DNA of 64,000 nucleotides from BOG-908 sp964247675 (lineage in GTDB: Bacteria; Pseudomonadota; Alphaproteobacteria; Acetobacterales; Acetobacteraceae), in assembly GCA_964247675.1 (NCBI GenBank), contig CAXTVW010000004.1:1-64000 (forward strand), in the 5' to 3' direction. Each line of letters starts with the position of its first letter. Position 1 is the first letter of the stretch. The translations under genes and the position numbers were made by a program. Shown one piece after another: positions 36,599 through 46,064 of the stretch. Below the pieces are notes generated by a model. That model was given only the letters and a program-made list of their open reading frames with translations. It was not told where the DNA came from and made no database searches.

Positions 36599-36779
36599 CC
36601 ATGCGTCCTTGACGAAGACCGGCTTCTGATTGCACTGTCGGTGCTCTTGGCCCTTGCTGGCCAATGCAAGATGGAATGGCGGCCATAACACCTGGTGGAG
36701 CTCTGGAAATGAGGTCGTTGCATCCGACCAAAAGAAAAGGATACCAGGTCGGAATGACGGGGGCACATGACGCGGCTGG

Positions 36780-37698
36780 ACTCGAAATTGGTGGCGGCCC
36801 GCCGACAGGCACCCTGATGAACGTCTCAAAGCGCCCGGAGAAACAAGCGAGCAAACGGCTTTCCATGGCAGTTCCGTTCGAACTGTCCCTCGAAGGCTTG
36901 AACAGCTCCGGGTCGTGGCACTTGATCGCCCGACGTTTCTCCTCAAGGTGGTTCAAAACATCGAGCCTGAAACCTGTCGGAACCTGGGCATCGAGCACAC
37001 GCCGGGTCGGAAGGGTCCAGCTCGAAAGCGGGTATTCGAAAAGTGGCAGGTTCATACGTCCCGCGACACGGCGTCCGAGGATGCTGGTAATGAGATGGTT
37101 GTCGTTCGGATCGTGCCGCCAGGTGGTCACCAAAGCGACGGCACCGATTGTCCGCGCATGCGCCTCTGCCGTCTGCATCAAAGTTCCGGCGGCTTCGCCC
37201 CGATGAGCACCGATGTCATGTATGCCGAGAAAGCGGATGTTGGCATCGGCCACTCCGAAAGCCTCCGCCGCACGACGGCATCCTGCCTCGTGCAGGTTTC
37301 TCTGGCTTCTCCCGCGATCCCCGGCGAGAAGGCAATCCGGCAGGCCGTCGGTCAGGATGGGTGTATGGACTGGACTCCCGCCCGCCCGCCTGCGCGATCG
37401 CACTCAGGCCGCCGCAACCCAAAGTCTCGTCACCCGGCTGCGAGGACAGGATAAGAACCGGCCCAGAGCCCATCTCAGCTTCGAGTAAGGGCACAGGCAG
37501 ACTGCGCATCCGCCAACGCATCCTCGCAGCGCCCATACGGCGCAGCCGAAGCGGGTCGCAATCGGGTTCCGACCTTCCGCCCACCGGCCCATGGGCTGAT
37601 TGTTTCAGCTCGGGCCAGGCCACGTCGGCGTTCGGGGTGTGCATTTTCGCATCCGTTGCTGAACCGTGAATACCTTCGTATCCCACCAATCCCCTCAC
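36780..37698 (-). pseudogene. PIG-L family deacetylase, frameshifted
   Basis: Two frames combine into a PIG-L (LmbE) N-acetylglucosaminyl deacetylase. The first holds PVLILSSQPGDETLGCGGLSAIAQAGG and the second continues TPILTDGLPD, EAFGVADANIRFLGIHD, LVTTWRHDPNDNHL and KRRAIKCH...ALFKP-like sequence. The frame changes at a (CCCG)3 repeat (37377-37390 on the + strand); removing one 4-base unit restores the frame. The zinc site is also altered: family PHPDDE is SQPGDE here, with the metal-binding His and the catalytic Asp both lost. The 3' limit is approximate. It probably once served the neighbouring glycan locus. Confidence 0.7.
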
Positions 37699-37967
37699 GT
37701 TTCAACAGCTGATTGTGCTAATCGCTCCTTGACAACCCCAGATTGGCTTGCCGCCCCGAAAAACAGCTCGCGATCGCAAAAACTACGCCGCAGAACCTGT
37801 CCTCGGCCAGACACCCGCAGGCGGTCTTCGCCGAGGAGGTTCCTGAAAAGGAGACTGCGGCGGCGGTGAAGCTGGACCACCGCGCAGCGGTTCAAACGGG
37901 TCCTGCCGCGCTAATATGATGTCTAAGCACCGGCGGCCAGAGATTACGATATCGCAAAGAAAACAGT

Positions 37968-38279
37968 ATGCGGGGGCGGATTTCTACTGTATCGCCGGAT
38001 GGGAAAACGCGGAGCCATTACGGTGCGAACGGGAGCTGGACAATGTCGTTGTGTTGGATAAAGGCCGGAAAGATGAACTGGAGCCAAGCATCCGGACACG
38101 CTTGCGCCGCGGACACACAACATGAATTCTATGTAATGTGCACGTCCGAAGGAGCCTTCCGATACTTCGTATGGCAGAAGCTTTCACCTCGAACGATCGT
38201 TGCCTGGGGCGAGAAGCCGACCATCGAGGATGCGATGACGGCAGCCGAGACTAACCGCGTCGGTGATGACGGCTACTAG
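37968..38279 (+). CDS. Possible small protein of unknown function
   Basis: An open frame of 103 codons. The C-terminal half (HEFYVMCTSEGAFRYFVWQKLSPRTIVAWGEKPTIEDAMTAAE) looks like real protein, while the first 45 codons do not. A second frame from 37916 encodes a plausible N-terminus (RRPEITISQRKQYAGADFY) and stops at 38125. The two may be halves of one gene split by a frameshift around 38100. No family is recognised. Confidence 0.35.
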   Translation: MRGRISTVSPDGKTRSHYGANGSWTMSLCWIKAGKMNWSQASGHACAADTQHEFYVMCTSEGAFRYFVWQKLSPRTIVAWGEKPTIEDAMTAAETNRVGDDGY

Positions 38280-39395
38280 ACCAAGCGCAGACGAGTGCCT
38301 GAGGTGCATGGTCCGGCCGTGGATCACGCCAGGCGCAAAAGACGGATCCAGCCAATGGTCCCGTTGCCCGCAGGTGCTTTTCTCGGTGGTAGCTCCGCAA
38401 GCAGCAGGTGGTGCGCGGATATAGGCCCGGGAAAGCGTCCGCGTTCTCGGTTGACGGCTTCTCAGCAGCAGGACAGGCTTCTGCCGCTCGGTCGTATGTG
38501 CCCGGCAGGGCATAGGACAACGGTCACGTGCTCCGAAGCGGCGGGCTCAAGCCTCTCACCCTGCCGTTATGATCAGACGGACGTGATGGCTGCCTTGCGC
38601 CCGAATGAGCGTCAGACGACCGCCACTGGCGGAACCGCCGCTGGACTGGCAAACTCGTTACGTCGGGTTGCGGGTGACCGGGGCATTCCGGCGTTGTCAT
38701 ACGTATTCCTGTGCGCAAGCTTTTGCCCCTTTTCATCAGCGAAGGCGGTCCAAAAGATTGTTCCCGTCCGTCTCCGCAGCCCTCTCTCGCGCACCGGACG
38801 GCTCGGCAGGCGTCACCCGCCTTGACGCGTCGAGTCCGCTAAGGAGGAAGAACAGCCCCATGCTGAAGGCCCTTGTGTTCACAATCCGTGACGTTAGGGT
38901 TTTGTCCCGAACAAGGCTGTTTTCAGGATGTCCGCTCGCATGGGCTGTCATAAGCGTCCAGGTGCGGCTCCTCGACTTGGACAAAGCCCGTTCAGAGACA
39001 TAACAGGTGTGCCAGTGATATCGCGCCTCCAGTTCACATGCCCGGATCAGTCGACGGACCGTATGGGTGGTGACGGTCCAGCGTTCGCGATGTCCTTGAC
39101 CGTGAGGAAAGTGCGTTCATCCATGAAATCGGGTTTACGAACAGGCGGTGGCATCACGCTGCCGGACCGGAGAGCGCGTCAGACACGGAACAGAACCGAC
39201 CGGACTGACGCCCGCTGCCGCTCGTGTTCGGCCGACGGTCCCGCGGACGTACTATGAGGCTTGCCAGCAAGCGCGTGCGCCGGACACTTATCCCCAGTTG
39301 CACATGGTCGCAGAATTACGGGGATATCAGGCGCCCGGGAGAAAAGACCCGTCCTTTTGACTGGTTTCCGTTCTGGATCTGTGTGATTACGCATC
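38280..39395. other. Long non-coding or decayed stretch
   Basis: About 1.1 kb with many short frames on both strands, none with protein-like composition, signal peptide or family motif. No tRNA, repeat array or convincing hairpin was seen. It may be decayed sequence between accessory blocks. Confidence 0.4.
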
Positions 39396-39576
39396 ATGCA
39401 ATCCACCGATGGCAGGCCTCTCGAGTCGGAAATATACGAAGCCATCGCGATGGCTCGTGCACAGGGTAGGTTTGAGGTCGCCCTCGCGCTGGCCATGACC
39501 CTGGAAGCGTTGACACGCCGACGGCCCTCGGTGAGCCTGCGCAGCTACTGGCCGATGGAATGTTCGGCAGGCCTCG

Positions 39577-39996
39577 TCACAGCACCACTCCATCGCCCTG
39601 GAGCCAGTTAGCGCTCTCCGGATGCCGGTCGGTGAACAGGAGCGCGATGGCATCCTCCAACATGTCGCAAGTATAGGGTTTGGGTAAAAACCGGCTCCGT
39701 GCCGGGATTTCTCCGGCTAGCGGCCGGATATGCCCTGAAGCAATCAAGACTCTCATCGCTGGCCATGTCACCGAGACGAGTTCGGCAAGTTGCATGCCGT
39801 CGATTCGACCCGGCATCCGGACATCCGTGAAGAGGAGATCGATCTTGTGAGAGCTCTCCCGGAGCATCTCCAAAGCCTGTGCAGCATCCGCGACCTGGAG
39901 CACCGTGAATCCGCTCTCAACGAGAAATTCGGCCACAATCTCCCGTATCGGGTGGTCATCCTCGGCCAACAAGACTACCTTGGGTTGTGTCTCCAT
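39577..39996 (-). CDS. Single-domain response regulator
   Basis: This 139-aa protein is a receiver domain without an output domain. The acidic pair is in VVLLAEDDHP, the phosphorylated Asp in DLLFTDVRMPG and the conserved Lys in RFLPKPYT; the Ser in VLIASGH takes the Thr/Ser position. The spacing is like receivers paired with hybrid kinases in alphaproteobacteria. Its kinase is not adjacent. A short overlapping frame on the opposite strand (39396-39611) is possible but weak. Confidence 0.9.
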   Translation of the reverse strand: METQPKVVLLAEDDHPIREIVAEFLVESGFTVLQVADAAQALEMLRESSHKIDLLFTDVRMPGRIDGMQLAELVSVTWPAMRVLIASGHIRPLAGEIPARSRFLPKPYTCDMLEDAIALLFTDRHPESANWLQGDGVVL

Positions 39997-40468
39997 GGCC
40001 TGCGATTAAACCGTTTCTTACGAAAACCCAACGTATTCGTCATCACGATCGCGTGAAAGAAGGCTTGGCGGTTGAAGACATGCCTTTGTTTGGTAACGGG
40101 GCGTGCGCGAGCAACGCGTAACGACGGCAGTGTCCATCGACGGCGTTCTCGTCGGACTTCCATTATCGTGACTGCCTGTCACCCCTGCTTCAGCGTGCAG
40201 GTCTCCCCGATGTCCACCAAAGGTGTTTGGCGGACCGCATCGGACGCGGGAGACGACCGACGGCCGCCCTTTCGAGCGTCATTGAAAGCGGGACAGCCAG
40301 CGTCGTCGTTCTGCGTTGAAACCGCAGCTTTCCAGTATGCGACGTCTGTGAGCGGCCGAGACTCGCCCAAACGCGTCCGTTGGTTGAATGACCTGAGCGG
40401 CGGGTAATCCGACGCCCTCGATGTAGCGTCCCGAGATGAAGCCACCGAACCTGCTTCCGGCAAGTGGC
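39997..40468. other. Intergenic, no gene seen
   Basis: Short frames only. The region separates the receiver gene from the 3' end of dnaE2. Confidence 0.4.
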
Positions 40469-43400
40469 TTACCTGAAATCCCGCGTCGCTACCTTGATGC
40501 CTGACCCGAGTCGCAGGTCCGGGACATAGATGTCGCGCGGCACCGGCATCTCCGGCACGGAGCCGGGTCCGGTGCGCGGGTCCCGTCCCGCCGGATGCGT
40601 CGCGCCGTCGCCGCGCCCGTGCACGATTGGGAACGCCTCGTCCCGCTCCCCGACAGATCGCAGCAGGTCGGACACATCCTCCAGGACGTCGGTGACGACG
40701 TGAATGACCTCGCCCTCGCGCTGCACCCGCCCGTGGCAGGCTATCATGCCCGCCGAGAGCACCAGCCGCCGCTGCTTCTCGAACCGGTCGGCCCACAGGA
40801 CCAGGTTGGCCACGCCGGTCTCGTCCTCGATGGTGATGAACATCACGCCTTTGGCCGAACCCGGCTTCTGCCGCACCAGCACGATGCCGGGCACAACCAC
40901 CTTGCGGCCGTCCCGCGCGTGCAGCAGGTCGGCGCACGTCACCATGCCTCGCGCCTGCAGCGTGTGCCGCAGGAACGCGACAGGGTGCCGCCCCAGGGTG
41001 AGGCCGACGCTGCGGTAGTCTTCGACCACCTCGCGCCCTTCCTTCATCGGCATCAAGGGCACGTGCGGCTCGATCGCCTCGGGCTGCGGCGGCCCGTTGC
41101 CGTCGGCGGCGGCGAACAGCGGCAGCACTTTGTCGGCCAGCCCTCGCACGGCCCACAACGCCTGCCGCCGGTCCACCCCGATGCCGCGGAAGGCGTCCGC
41201 CTCGGCCAGCCGCTCCAGCATGGCAGGCGGAATACCGGCACGGCGCCAGACCTCCTCGACCGTGCCGTAGGGCGTCTCGCCACGCCTGTTCACCAGTTGC
41301 GCGCCGGGTTCGTTGCCAAGTCCCTTCGCCATACGCAGGCCGAGCCGGACCGCCTTGCCCGGCCCGCCGTCGTCCCGTCGCTCCAGGGTGCAGTCCCAGC
41401 GACTAGCGTTCACGCACACCGGGCGCACCAGCACCCGGTGCTCGCGCGCGTCCCGCACGATCTGCGCCGGGGCGTAGAAGCCCATCGGCTGGGCATTCAG
41501 CAACGCGGCGCAGAACACGTCCGGATGGTGGCACTTCATCCAGGCGCTAGCGTAGGCCACCAGCGCGAAGCTGGCGGCGTGGCTCTCCGGGAAGCCGTAG
41601 GAGCCGAAGCCCTCCAGCTGGCTGAACGTGCGCTCGGCGAATTCCCGCTCGTAACCCTTCTCCACCATGCCGCCGATCAGCTTGTCCTTGAAGTGCGACA
41701 CACCGCCGGTGAACTTGAAAGTCGCCATGCTCCGGCGCAGCTGGTCCGCCTCGCCCGGCGTGAACCCCGCGCACTGGATGGCCACCTGCATCGCCTGCTC
41801 CTGGAACAGCGGCACGCCCAGCGTCTTGCCCAGCACCCGCTCCAGCTCCGGCTTGGGGTAGTGAACCGGCTCCAGGCCTTCGCGGCGGCGGAGATAGGGG
41901 TGCACCATGTCGCCCTGGATCGGGCCGGGGCGCACGATCGCCACCTGCACCACAAGGTCATAGAACGTGGTGGGCTTGAGCCGCGGCAGCATGGCCATCT
42001 GCGCCCGGCTCTCGATCTGGAACGTGCCCAGCGTGTCCGCGCGGCGGATCATCGCGTACGTCTTCGGGTCCTCGGGCGGGATGGTGGCGATGTCCATGGC
42101 GACGCCGCGGTGCGCCTCCAGCAGCTCGAAGGCGCGGCGCATGCAGCCCAGCATCCCCAGGCCGAGCACGTCGACCTTCATGAACTTCAGCGCGTCGATG
42201 TCGTCCTTGTCCCACTCGATGACCTGCCGCCCGGCCATCGCGGCGGGCTCGACCGGCACCAGCTCGTCCAGCCGGTCGCGCGTCAGAACGAAGCCGCCCG
42301 GGTGGGTGCCGAGCTGGCGCGGGAAGCCGATGAGTTCGCGGGCGAGATCGATGGCCAGGCGAAGGCGGCGGTCATCGAGGTTGAGGTTCAGCTCCTTCGC
42401 GTGCTCGCTCTCCACGCCGTCCTTGGACCAGCCCCAGACCTGGGAGGCCAGCGCGCCGGTGACGTCTTCGGTCAGGCCGAGCACCTTGCCGACGTCACGG
42501 ATGGCGCCGCGCGGGCCGAAGCACATCACCGTGGCGCACAGGGCGGCACGGTCGCGGCCATAGCGCTCGAACACCCATTGGATCACCTCCTCGCGCCGCT
42601 CGCTCTCGAAATCGACGTCGATGTCCGGCGGTTCTTTGCGCTCCTGGCTTATGAAGCGCTCGAACAGCAGGCCGGAGCGCACGGGGTCGATGGCGGTGAC
42701 GCCCAGCACGTAGCAAACGGCGGAGTTGGCGGCCGAGCCGCGGCCTTGGCACAGGATGCCCTTGCTCCGCGCATAGCGAACGATGCTGTTCACCGTCAGG
42801 AAGTAGGGCGCGTAGCCGAGCGAGCCGATCAGCCGCAGCTCATGCACCAGCTGGGCCTGCACCCCCAGCGGCGCGCCGTCGGGGTAGCGTAGCGGCAGGC
42901 TCTCCTGCACGAGGCGCTCCAGGCCCTGCTGCGGGGTCTCGTCGTCCCGCTGCAGCTCGTCCGGGTATTGGTAGCTGAGCTCGGCCAGGCTGAACATGCA
43001 GCGCGCGGCGATCTCGGACGAGCGGGCGACCGCTTCCGGGTAGGCGCCGAACAGGCGGCCCATCTCCTCGGGCGATTTCAGGTGGCGGTCGGCGAAGCGC
43101 TCGCGGCGGTAGCCCGCGTCGTCGATGGTGCAGCCCTCGCGTATGCAGGTGACGACGTCCTGCAGGATGCGGCGCTGCGGAGCGTGGTAGAGCACGTCGC
43201 CGGTGACCACGGTCGGCACCCGGGCGCGCTGCGCCATGTCGGACAGCTCGCGCAGGCGCAGCGTATCGCCAGGCCGCCTGCGCAGGCCTAGCGCCAGATG
43301 GCATCGGCCTGGGAACGCAGCCCGCATTCGGCGCAGCTCGGCCTCCAAGTTATCGTCCGGCATGTCGGGCAGCAGCACCACCACCAGACCTTCGCCCGCG

Positions 43401-43741
43401 GCGGCCAACTCCTTCCACGCCAGCTCGAAGGTGCCTTTCTCCCCGCGGCTCTTGGCCAGGGTGAGCACGCGGCAGAGACGCGCGTAGGCCGGGCGGTCCG
43501 TTGGATAGGCGAGCACCGGTAGACCGTCGGTCAGCTCCAGCCTGCAGCCGACCACCAGCCGGAGGCCGACCTCGCTGGCCCTGGCGTGGGCGCGCGCGAT
43601 CCCGGCCAGCGTATTGTGGTCGGTGACGGCCAGGGCCTCGTAGCCGAGCGCCTTGGCCTGCAGCATCAACTCCTCGATCCGGCTGGCGCCGCGCAGGAAG
43701 GAGTAGTTCGAGCAGACCTGCAGCTCGGTGTAGGCGGCCAT
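40469..43741 (-). CDS. dnaE2: Error-prone DNA polymerase DnaE2
   Basis: This 1090-aa protein is a C-family polymerase used for mutagenic repair synthesis. It starts MAAYTELQVCSNYSFLRGAS with the PHP domain, has the polymerase palm motif PPDIDVDFESERREEV and GRGSAANSAVCY, then TGGVSHFKDKLIGGMVEKGY, helix-hairpin-helix sequence and a C-terminal OB fold (VVVPGIVLVRQKPGSAKGVMFITIEDETGVANLVLW). The open frame extends upstream to 44122, but the ATG at 43741 gives the family N-terminus. Its start overlaps the stop of a 79-aa gene (TGATG). The usual partners imuA and imuB are absent from the window. Confidence 0.95.
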   Translation of the reverse strand: MAAYTELQVCSNYSFLRGASRIEELMLQAKALGYEALAVTDHNTLAGIARAHARASEVGLRLVVGCRLELTDGLPVLAYPTDRPAYARLCRVLTLAKSRGEKGTFELAWKELAAAGEGLVVVLLPDMPDDNLEAELRRMRAAFPGRCHLALGLRRRPGDTLRLRELSDMAQRARVPTVVTGDVLYHAPQRRILQDVVTCIREGCTIDDAGYRRERFADRHLKSPEEMGRLFGAYPEAVARSSEIAARCMFSLAELSYQYPDELQRDDETPQQGLERLVQESLPLRYPDGAPLGVQAQLVHELRLIGSLGYAPYFLTVNSIVRYARSKGILCQGRGSAANSAVCYVLGVTAIDPVRSGLLFERFISQERKEPPDIDVDFESERREEVIQWVFERYGRDRAALCATVMCFGPRGAIRDVGKVLGLTEDVTGALASQVWGWSKDGVESEHAKELNLNLDDRRLRLAIDLARELIGFPRQLGTHPGGFVLTRDRLDELVPVEPAAMAGRQVIEWDKDDIDALKFMKVDVLGLGMLGCMRRAFELLEAHRGVAMDIATIPPEDPKTYAMIRRADTLGTFQIESRAQMAMLPRLKPTTFYDLVVQVAIVRPGPIQGDMVHPYLRRREGLEPVHYPKPELERVLGKTLGVPLFQEQAMQVAIQCAGFTPGEADQLRRSMATFKFTGGVSHFKDKLIGGMVEKGYEREFAERTFSQLEGFGSYGFPESHAASFALVAYASAWMKCHHPDVFCAALLNAQPMGFYAPAQIVRDAREHRVLVRPVCVNASRWDCTLERRDDGGPGKAVRLGLRMAKGLGNEPGAQLVNRRGETPYGTVEEVWRRAGIPPAMLERLAEADAFRGIGVDRRQALWAVRGLADKVLPLFAAADGNGPPQPEAIEPHVPLMPMKEGREVVEDYRSVGLTLGRHPVAFLRHTLQARGMVTCADLLHARDGRKVVVPGIVLVRQKPGSAKGVMFITIEDETGVANLVLWADRFEKQRRLVLSAGMIACHGRVQREGEVIHVVTDVLEDVSDLLRSVGERDEAFPIVHGRGDGATHPAGRDPRTGPGSVPEMPVPRDIYVPDLRLGSGIKVATRDFR

Positions 43742-43980
43742 CAGCCCGCGTTCGGGTGGCCGTGCCCGCTGGTGCTTGGCGCCGCCCGGTCGGGCTTCTT
43801 CATCAGCACGAAGCCGGAGCGCTCCAGGTGCTCGACCAGGCGTTCCGCCGTGATGCGGGCCATGGCATCGTCGGCGTGGTGGACGCGCTTGCGCCCGGCG
43901 AAACGCAGGGCAAAGGAGAGGCTCTCCTGGATTTCCTGGGCGCTGGCGGGACGCAGGCCCAGCTTGTCGTCGGCGATCAT
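43741..43980 (-). CDS. Small protein coupled to dnaE2
   Basis: This 79-aa protein begins MIADDKLGLRPASAQEIQESLSFALRF and continues GRKRVHHADDAMARITAERLVEHLERSGFVLMKK. I recall short proteins of this pattern from other alphaproteobacteria but have no function for them. Its stop overlaps the dnaE2 start by one base, so the two are translated together. A role connected to damage tolerance is suggested by position only. Confidence 0.75.
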   Translation of the reverse strand: MIADDKLGLRPASAQEIQESLSFALRFAGRKRVHHADDAMARITAERLVEHLERSGFVLMKKPDRAAPSTSGHGHPNAG

Positions 43981-44065
43981 TTTCCACTACCCTCCCCAGG
44001 ATGAGGGCGGGAAGAAAGCACGGGAACATAGGGAGAACAAGCCTCATCATAGCCGGGGGAGGCCG

Positions 44066-44640
44066 ATGACGTTCCTGATCTACGGTGCGACCGGCTACAC
44101 GGGCCGCCTGTGCGCCGAGCACGCCGTGGAGCGCGAGTTGCGTCCCGTGCTGGCGAGCCGGAGCCCGGACAAGCTGCGCCCGTTCGCCGAGGGTCTGGGA
44201 CTGGAGTGGCGGCCCTTCGCGCTGGCGCCACGCCCCGCCGAGCTACGGGGCGTCGAGGCCGTGCTGCACGCGGCCGGTCCGTTCTCGGCCACGGCGGCGT
44301 CGATGGCTTCGGCCTGCATCGAGGCGGGCGACCATTACTGCGACATCACCGGCGAGATAGACGTCTTCAAGGCGCTTGCAGCGTTGAGCGGCCGCGCGCG
44401 CGATGCCGGATTGATGCTGCTGCCCGGCGCGGGGTTCGACGTGGTGCCCAGCGACTGCCTGGCGCCGTCCGCCTCACCCCTGTCAATCGGCAGCCTCGCG
44501 AAAGCAAGCCGCGGCACGATGAAGACGATGCTCGAGGGTGTCGGTATGGGTGTGCGGGTCCGACGCGGCGACGCCGTTGTTCAGGGCGCGACCACGGCGG
44601 CCGTCGCCCGCCGGATCGCTCAGTGCCGGGTCGCTTGTGC
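44066..44640 (+). pseudogene. Truncated saccharopine-dehydrogenase-like oxidoreductase
   Basis: The ATG at 44066 opens a saccharopine dehydrogenase/trans-acting enoyl reductase-type protein: NAD(P)-binding IYGATGYTGRL, LHAAGPFSATAASMASACIEAGDHYCDITGE and LLPGAGFDVVPSDCLA. After that about 30 residues of the family are missing, then ASRGTMKTMLEGVG appears, and homology ends near 44600. A full gene has about 350-390 codons; fewer than 190 remain. The open frame runs on to 44809 through unrelated sequence overlapping the next gene. It is dead or severely shortened. Confidence 0.65.
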
Positions 44641-45095
44641 CGCCTCCATGACAAGCAGTTCTCCGCATGGCAGGTTCGCCGAGCCTTTCTCCACGCTAAT
44701 GCGAAGTACGTTGCCGACGCGGAGGGGAAGCAGGCGCAGCTGCCACACGCAGAAAGCATCTCGTGCCAGTGCTTCGCTCACGACCGGGTTCGGCTTGACG
44801 TCCATGTAGCCGGTTTTCTGCGCCGGAAGGTCCAGCCGCAAACGCAGTCCGCCCGGGTCGAAGTCGCCCTGCCAGGTGAGGCGCGCGAGCACCCACAGCT
44901 GCGTCACGGGCTGCCCCGGTTGCGTGAGGATTATGTTCCCGGGTAGCACCCGATGATGCAGACTTTGCCGTTCGCCTCCAGGTGGACGTCGTCGTAGAAG
45001 GTGGCGCTTGCCAGAACCGGCAGGGCTGCGGTGGCGACAATCGGCGCCTCCGGGTGAACACGCTGCGTGTTCACGGCTTTTGGCCTGGCGGGCAT
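44620..45095 (-). pseudogene. DUF6941-like protein split by a -1 frameshift
   Basis: The ATG at 45095 has a strong ribosome-binding site (GAAAGGAAA). The frame encodes TFYDDVHLEANGKVCIIGCYPG and stops at 44931. Slipping back one base at the CTACCCGGGAA sequence joins it to IILTQPGQPVTQLWVLARLTWQGDFDPGGLRLRLDLP in the other frame, ending at 44620. The join reproduces the DUF6941 pattern (DD--E--GK---IG-Y-G-----LP-L-V---), as I remember it. Either one base is missing, by mutation or sequencing error, or the ribosome slips. The function of the family is unknown. Confidence 0.55.
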
Positions 45096-45114
45096 CGTAT
45101 TTCCTTTCTGGCGG

Positions 45115-45825
45115 TCAGGGAACAAGTCGTGCCGGGACGGCGACGCGTCCCGCGACCGGAACTCGAACGGCAACAATTGTCGATCGATGTTCCCGGCGAA
45201 ACGTCCAGCTCCCGCCCGAGGGCCGCAGCAGCGCATCCACAATGGACAGGCCCTGTCCGTTCGGCGATTTGCTGCCCGTTCCCCAGCCGTCGTCGCTCAC
45301 GGTCAGCGTGAGCTGCTCGCCGTCTCTCGCAACCTCGATGCGTATGTCGCCAAGGAGGCGCAGGTGCATGCCGTGCTTGATGGCGTTTCCGACAAGCTCG
45401 TGGGCGACCCGTACCAGCAGGTCGCAGAGTTCCGGGGAGGCATCGCAGCGGACATGGACGGCGACTGAGATCGTCGCCGCATCGTCGCCCAGGAGTTTGA
45501 CCAGGCAATCCGACAGTCCGGTCAAACGGTCTTGCAGACTTCCTGGGCTGTCCACGAAGCCGAACAGCACGTCGGACAACCTCGCGGCAGTCAGGATCCG
45601 TTGCTGCAGGCCGTCGCTCAACGCCCGGCCGTCAGACGAACGTCGCAGGTCGGCATCCTGCGCGATCATCGAGAGTATACGTTGGAGGGCGTTCCTGCTC
45701 AGGTGTCGGAGCTGGCGGAAATCGAGGGCTTCCGCGGCCTCCTGGTCAGCAACGACCCCATGCCGGGGCAGCGCTACGCCGGGGATCTTGCCGGGCAGGA
45801 TATCGCAGGTGGCGTGGACGGACAT
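45115..45825 (-). CDS. Cytoplasmic sensor histidine kinase
   Basis: This 236-aa protein is taken from the ATG at 45825, preceded by GCGAGGAAG; the open frame extends to 45978. It has no transmembrane segment. The phospho-acceptor His is in FRQLRHLSRNALQRIL, like HisKA_2/HWE-type kinases, the N box is HELVGNAIKHGM and the G box SDDGWGTG, then GQGLSIVDALL. No sensor domain is visible in the short N-terminus. It lies immediately upstream of the DUF6941-like gene on the same strand, so both may be cotranscribed. No response regulator is directly adjacent. Confidence 0.8.
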   Translation of the reverse strand: MSVHATCDILPGKIPGVALPRHGVVADQEAAEALDFRQLRHLSRNALQRILSMIAQDADLRRSSDGRALSDGLQQRILTAARLSDVLFGFVDSPGSLQDRLTGLSDCLVKLLGDDAATISVAVHVRCDASPELCDLLVRVAHELVGNAIKHGMHLRLLGDIRIEVARDGEQLTLTVSDDGWGTGSKSPNGQGLSIVDALLRPSGGSWTFRREHRSTIVAVRVPVAGRVAVPARLVP

Positions 45826-46064
45826 GGTCTTCCTCGCTCGGGATTGCGGGCGGCAGGCATTTGCCTCCCCGTCAGCCTCTAGCCGGAGATGATGGAGCGA
45901 GTATGGGCCAATTGTGGAGACAAACGGCAGGTGCCAGGGACCGGCGCCCGGACGGTGCCGCCTGCCGTTTTCCTCCACATTTCACCCATATTAGCTTGCG
46001 ATTCGGTTGCTAGGTTCCGTGTGTCGGCAAGGAGTTTTCCGGAGCCGCACGAGGAGGATAGAAG

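Noticed and set aside
38295..38825. 176-codon open frame on the plus strand
   Set aside because: No coding-like composition, signal peptide or motif; overlapping frames on the other strand are similar in quality.
40595..42892. 765-codon open frame on the plus strand
   Set aside because: Antisense shadow of dnaE2; composition is rich in His, Arg, Gly and Ala with no motif.
44620..45095. Programmed -1 ribosomal frameshift
   Set aside because: The site is not a classic heptamer slippery sequence and I saw no strong downstream structure, so a single-base loss is the simpler explanation.
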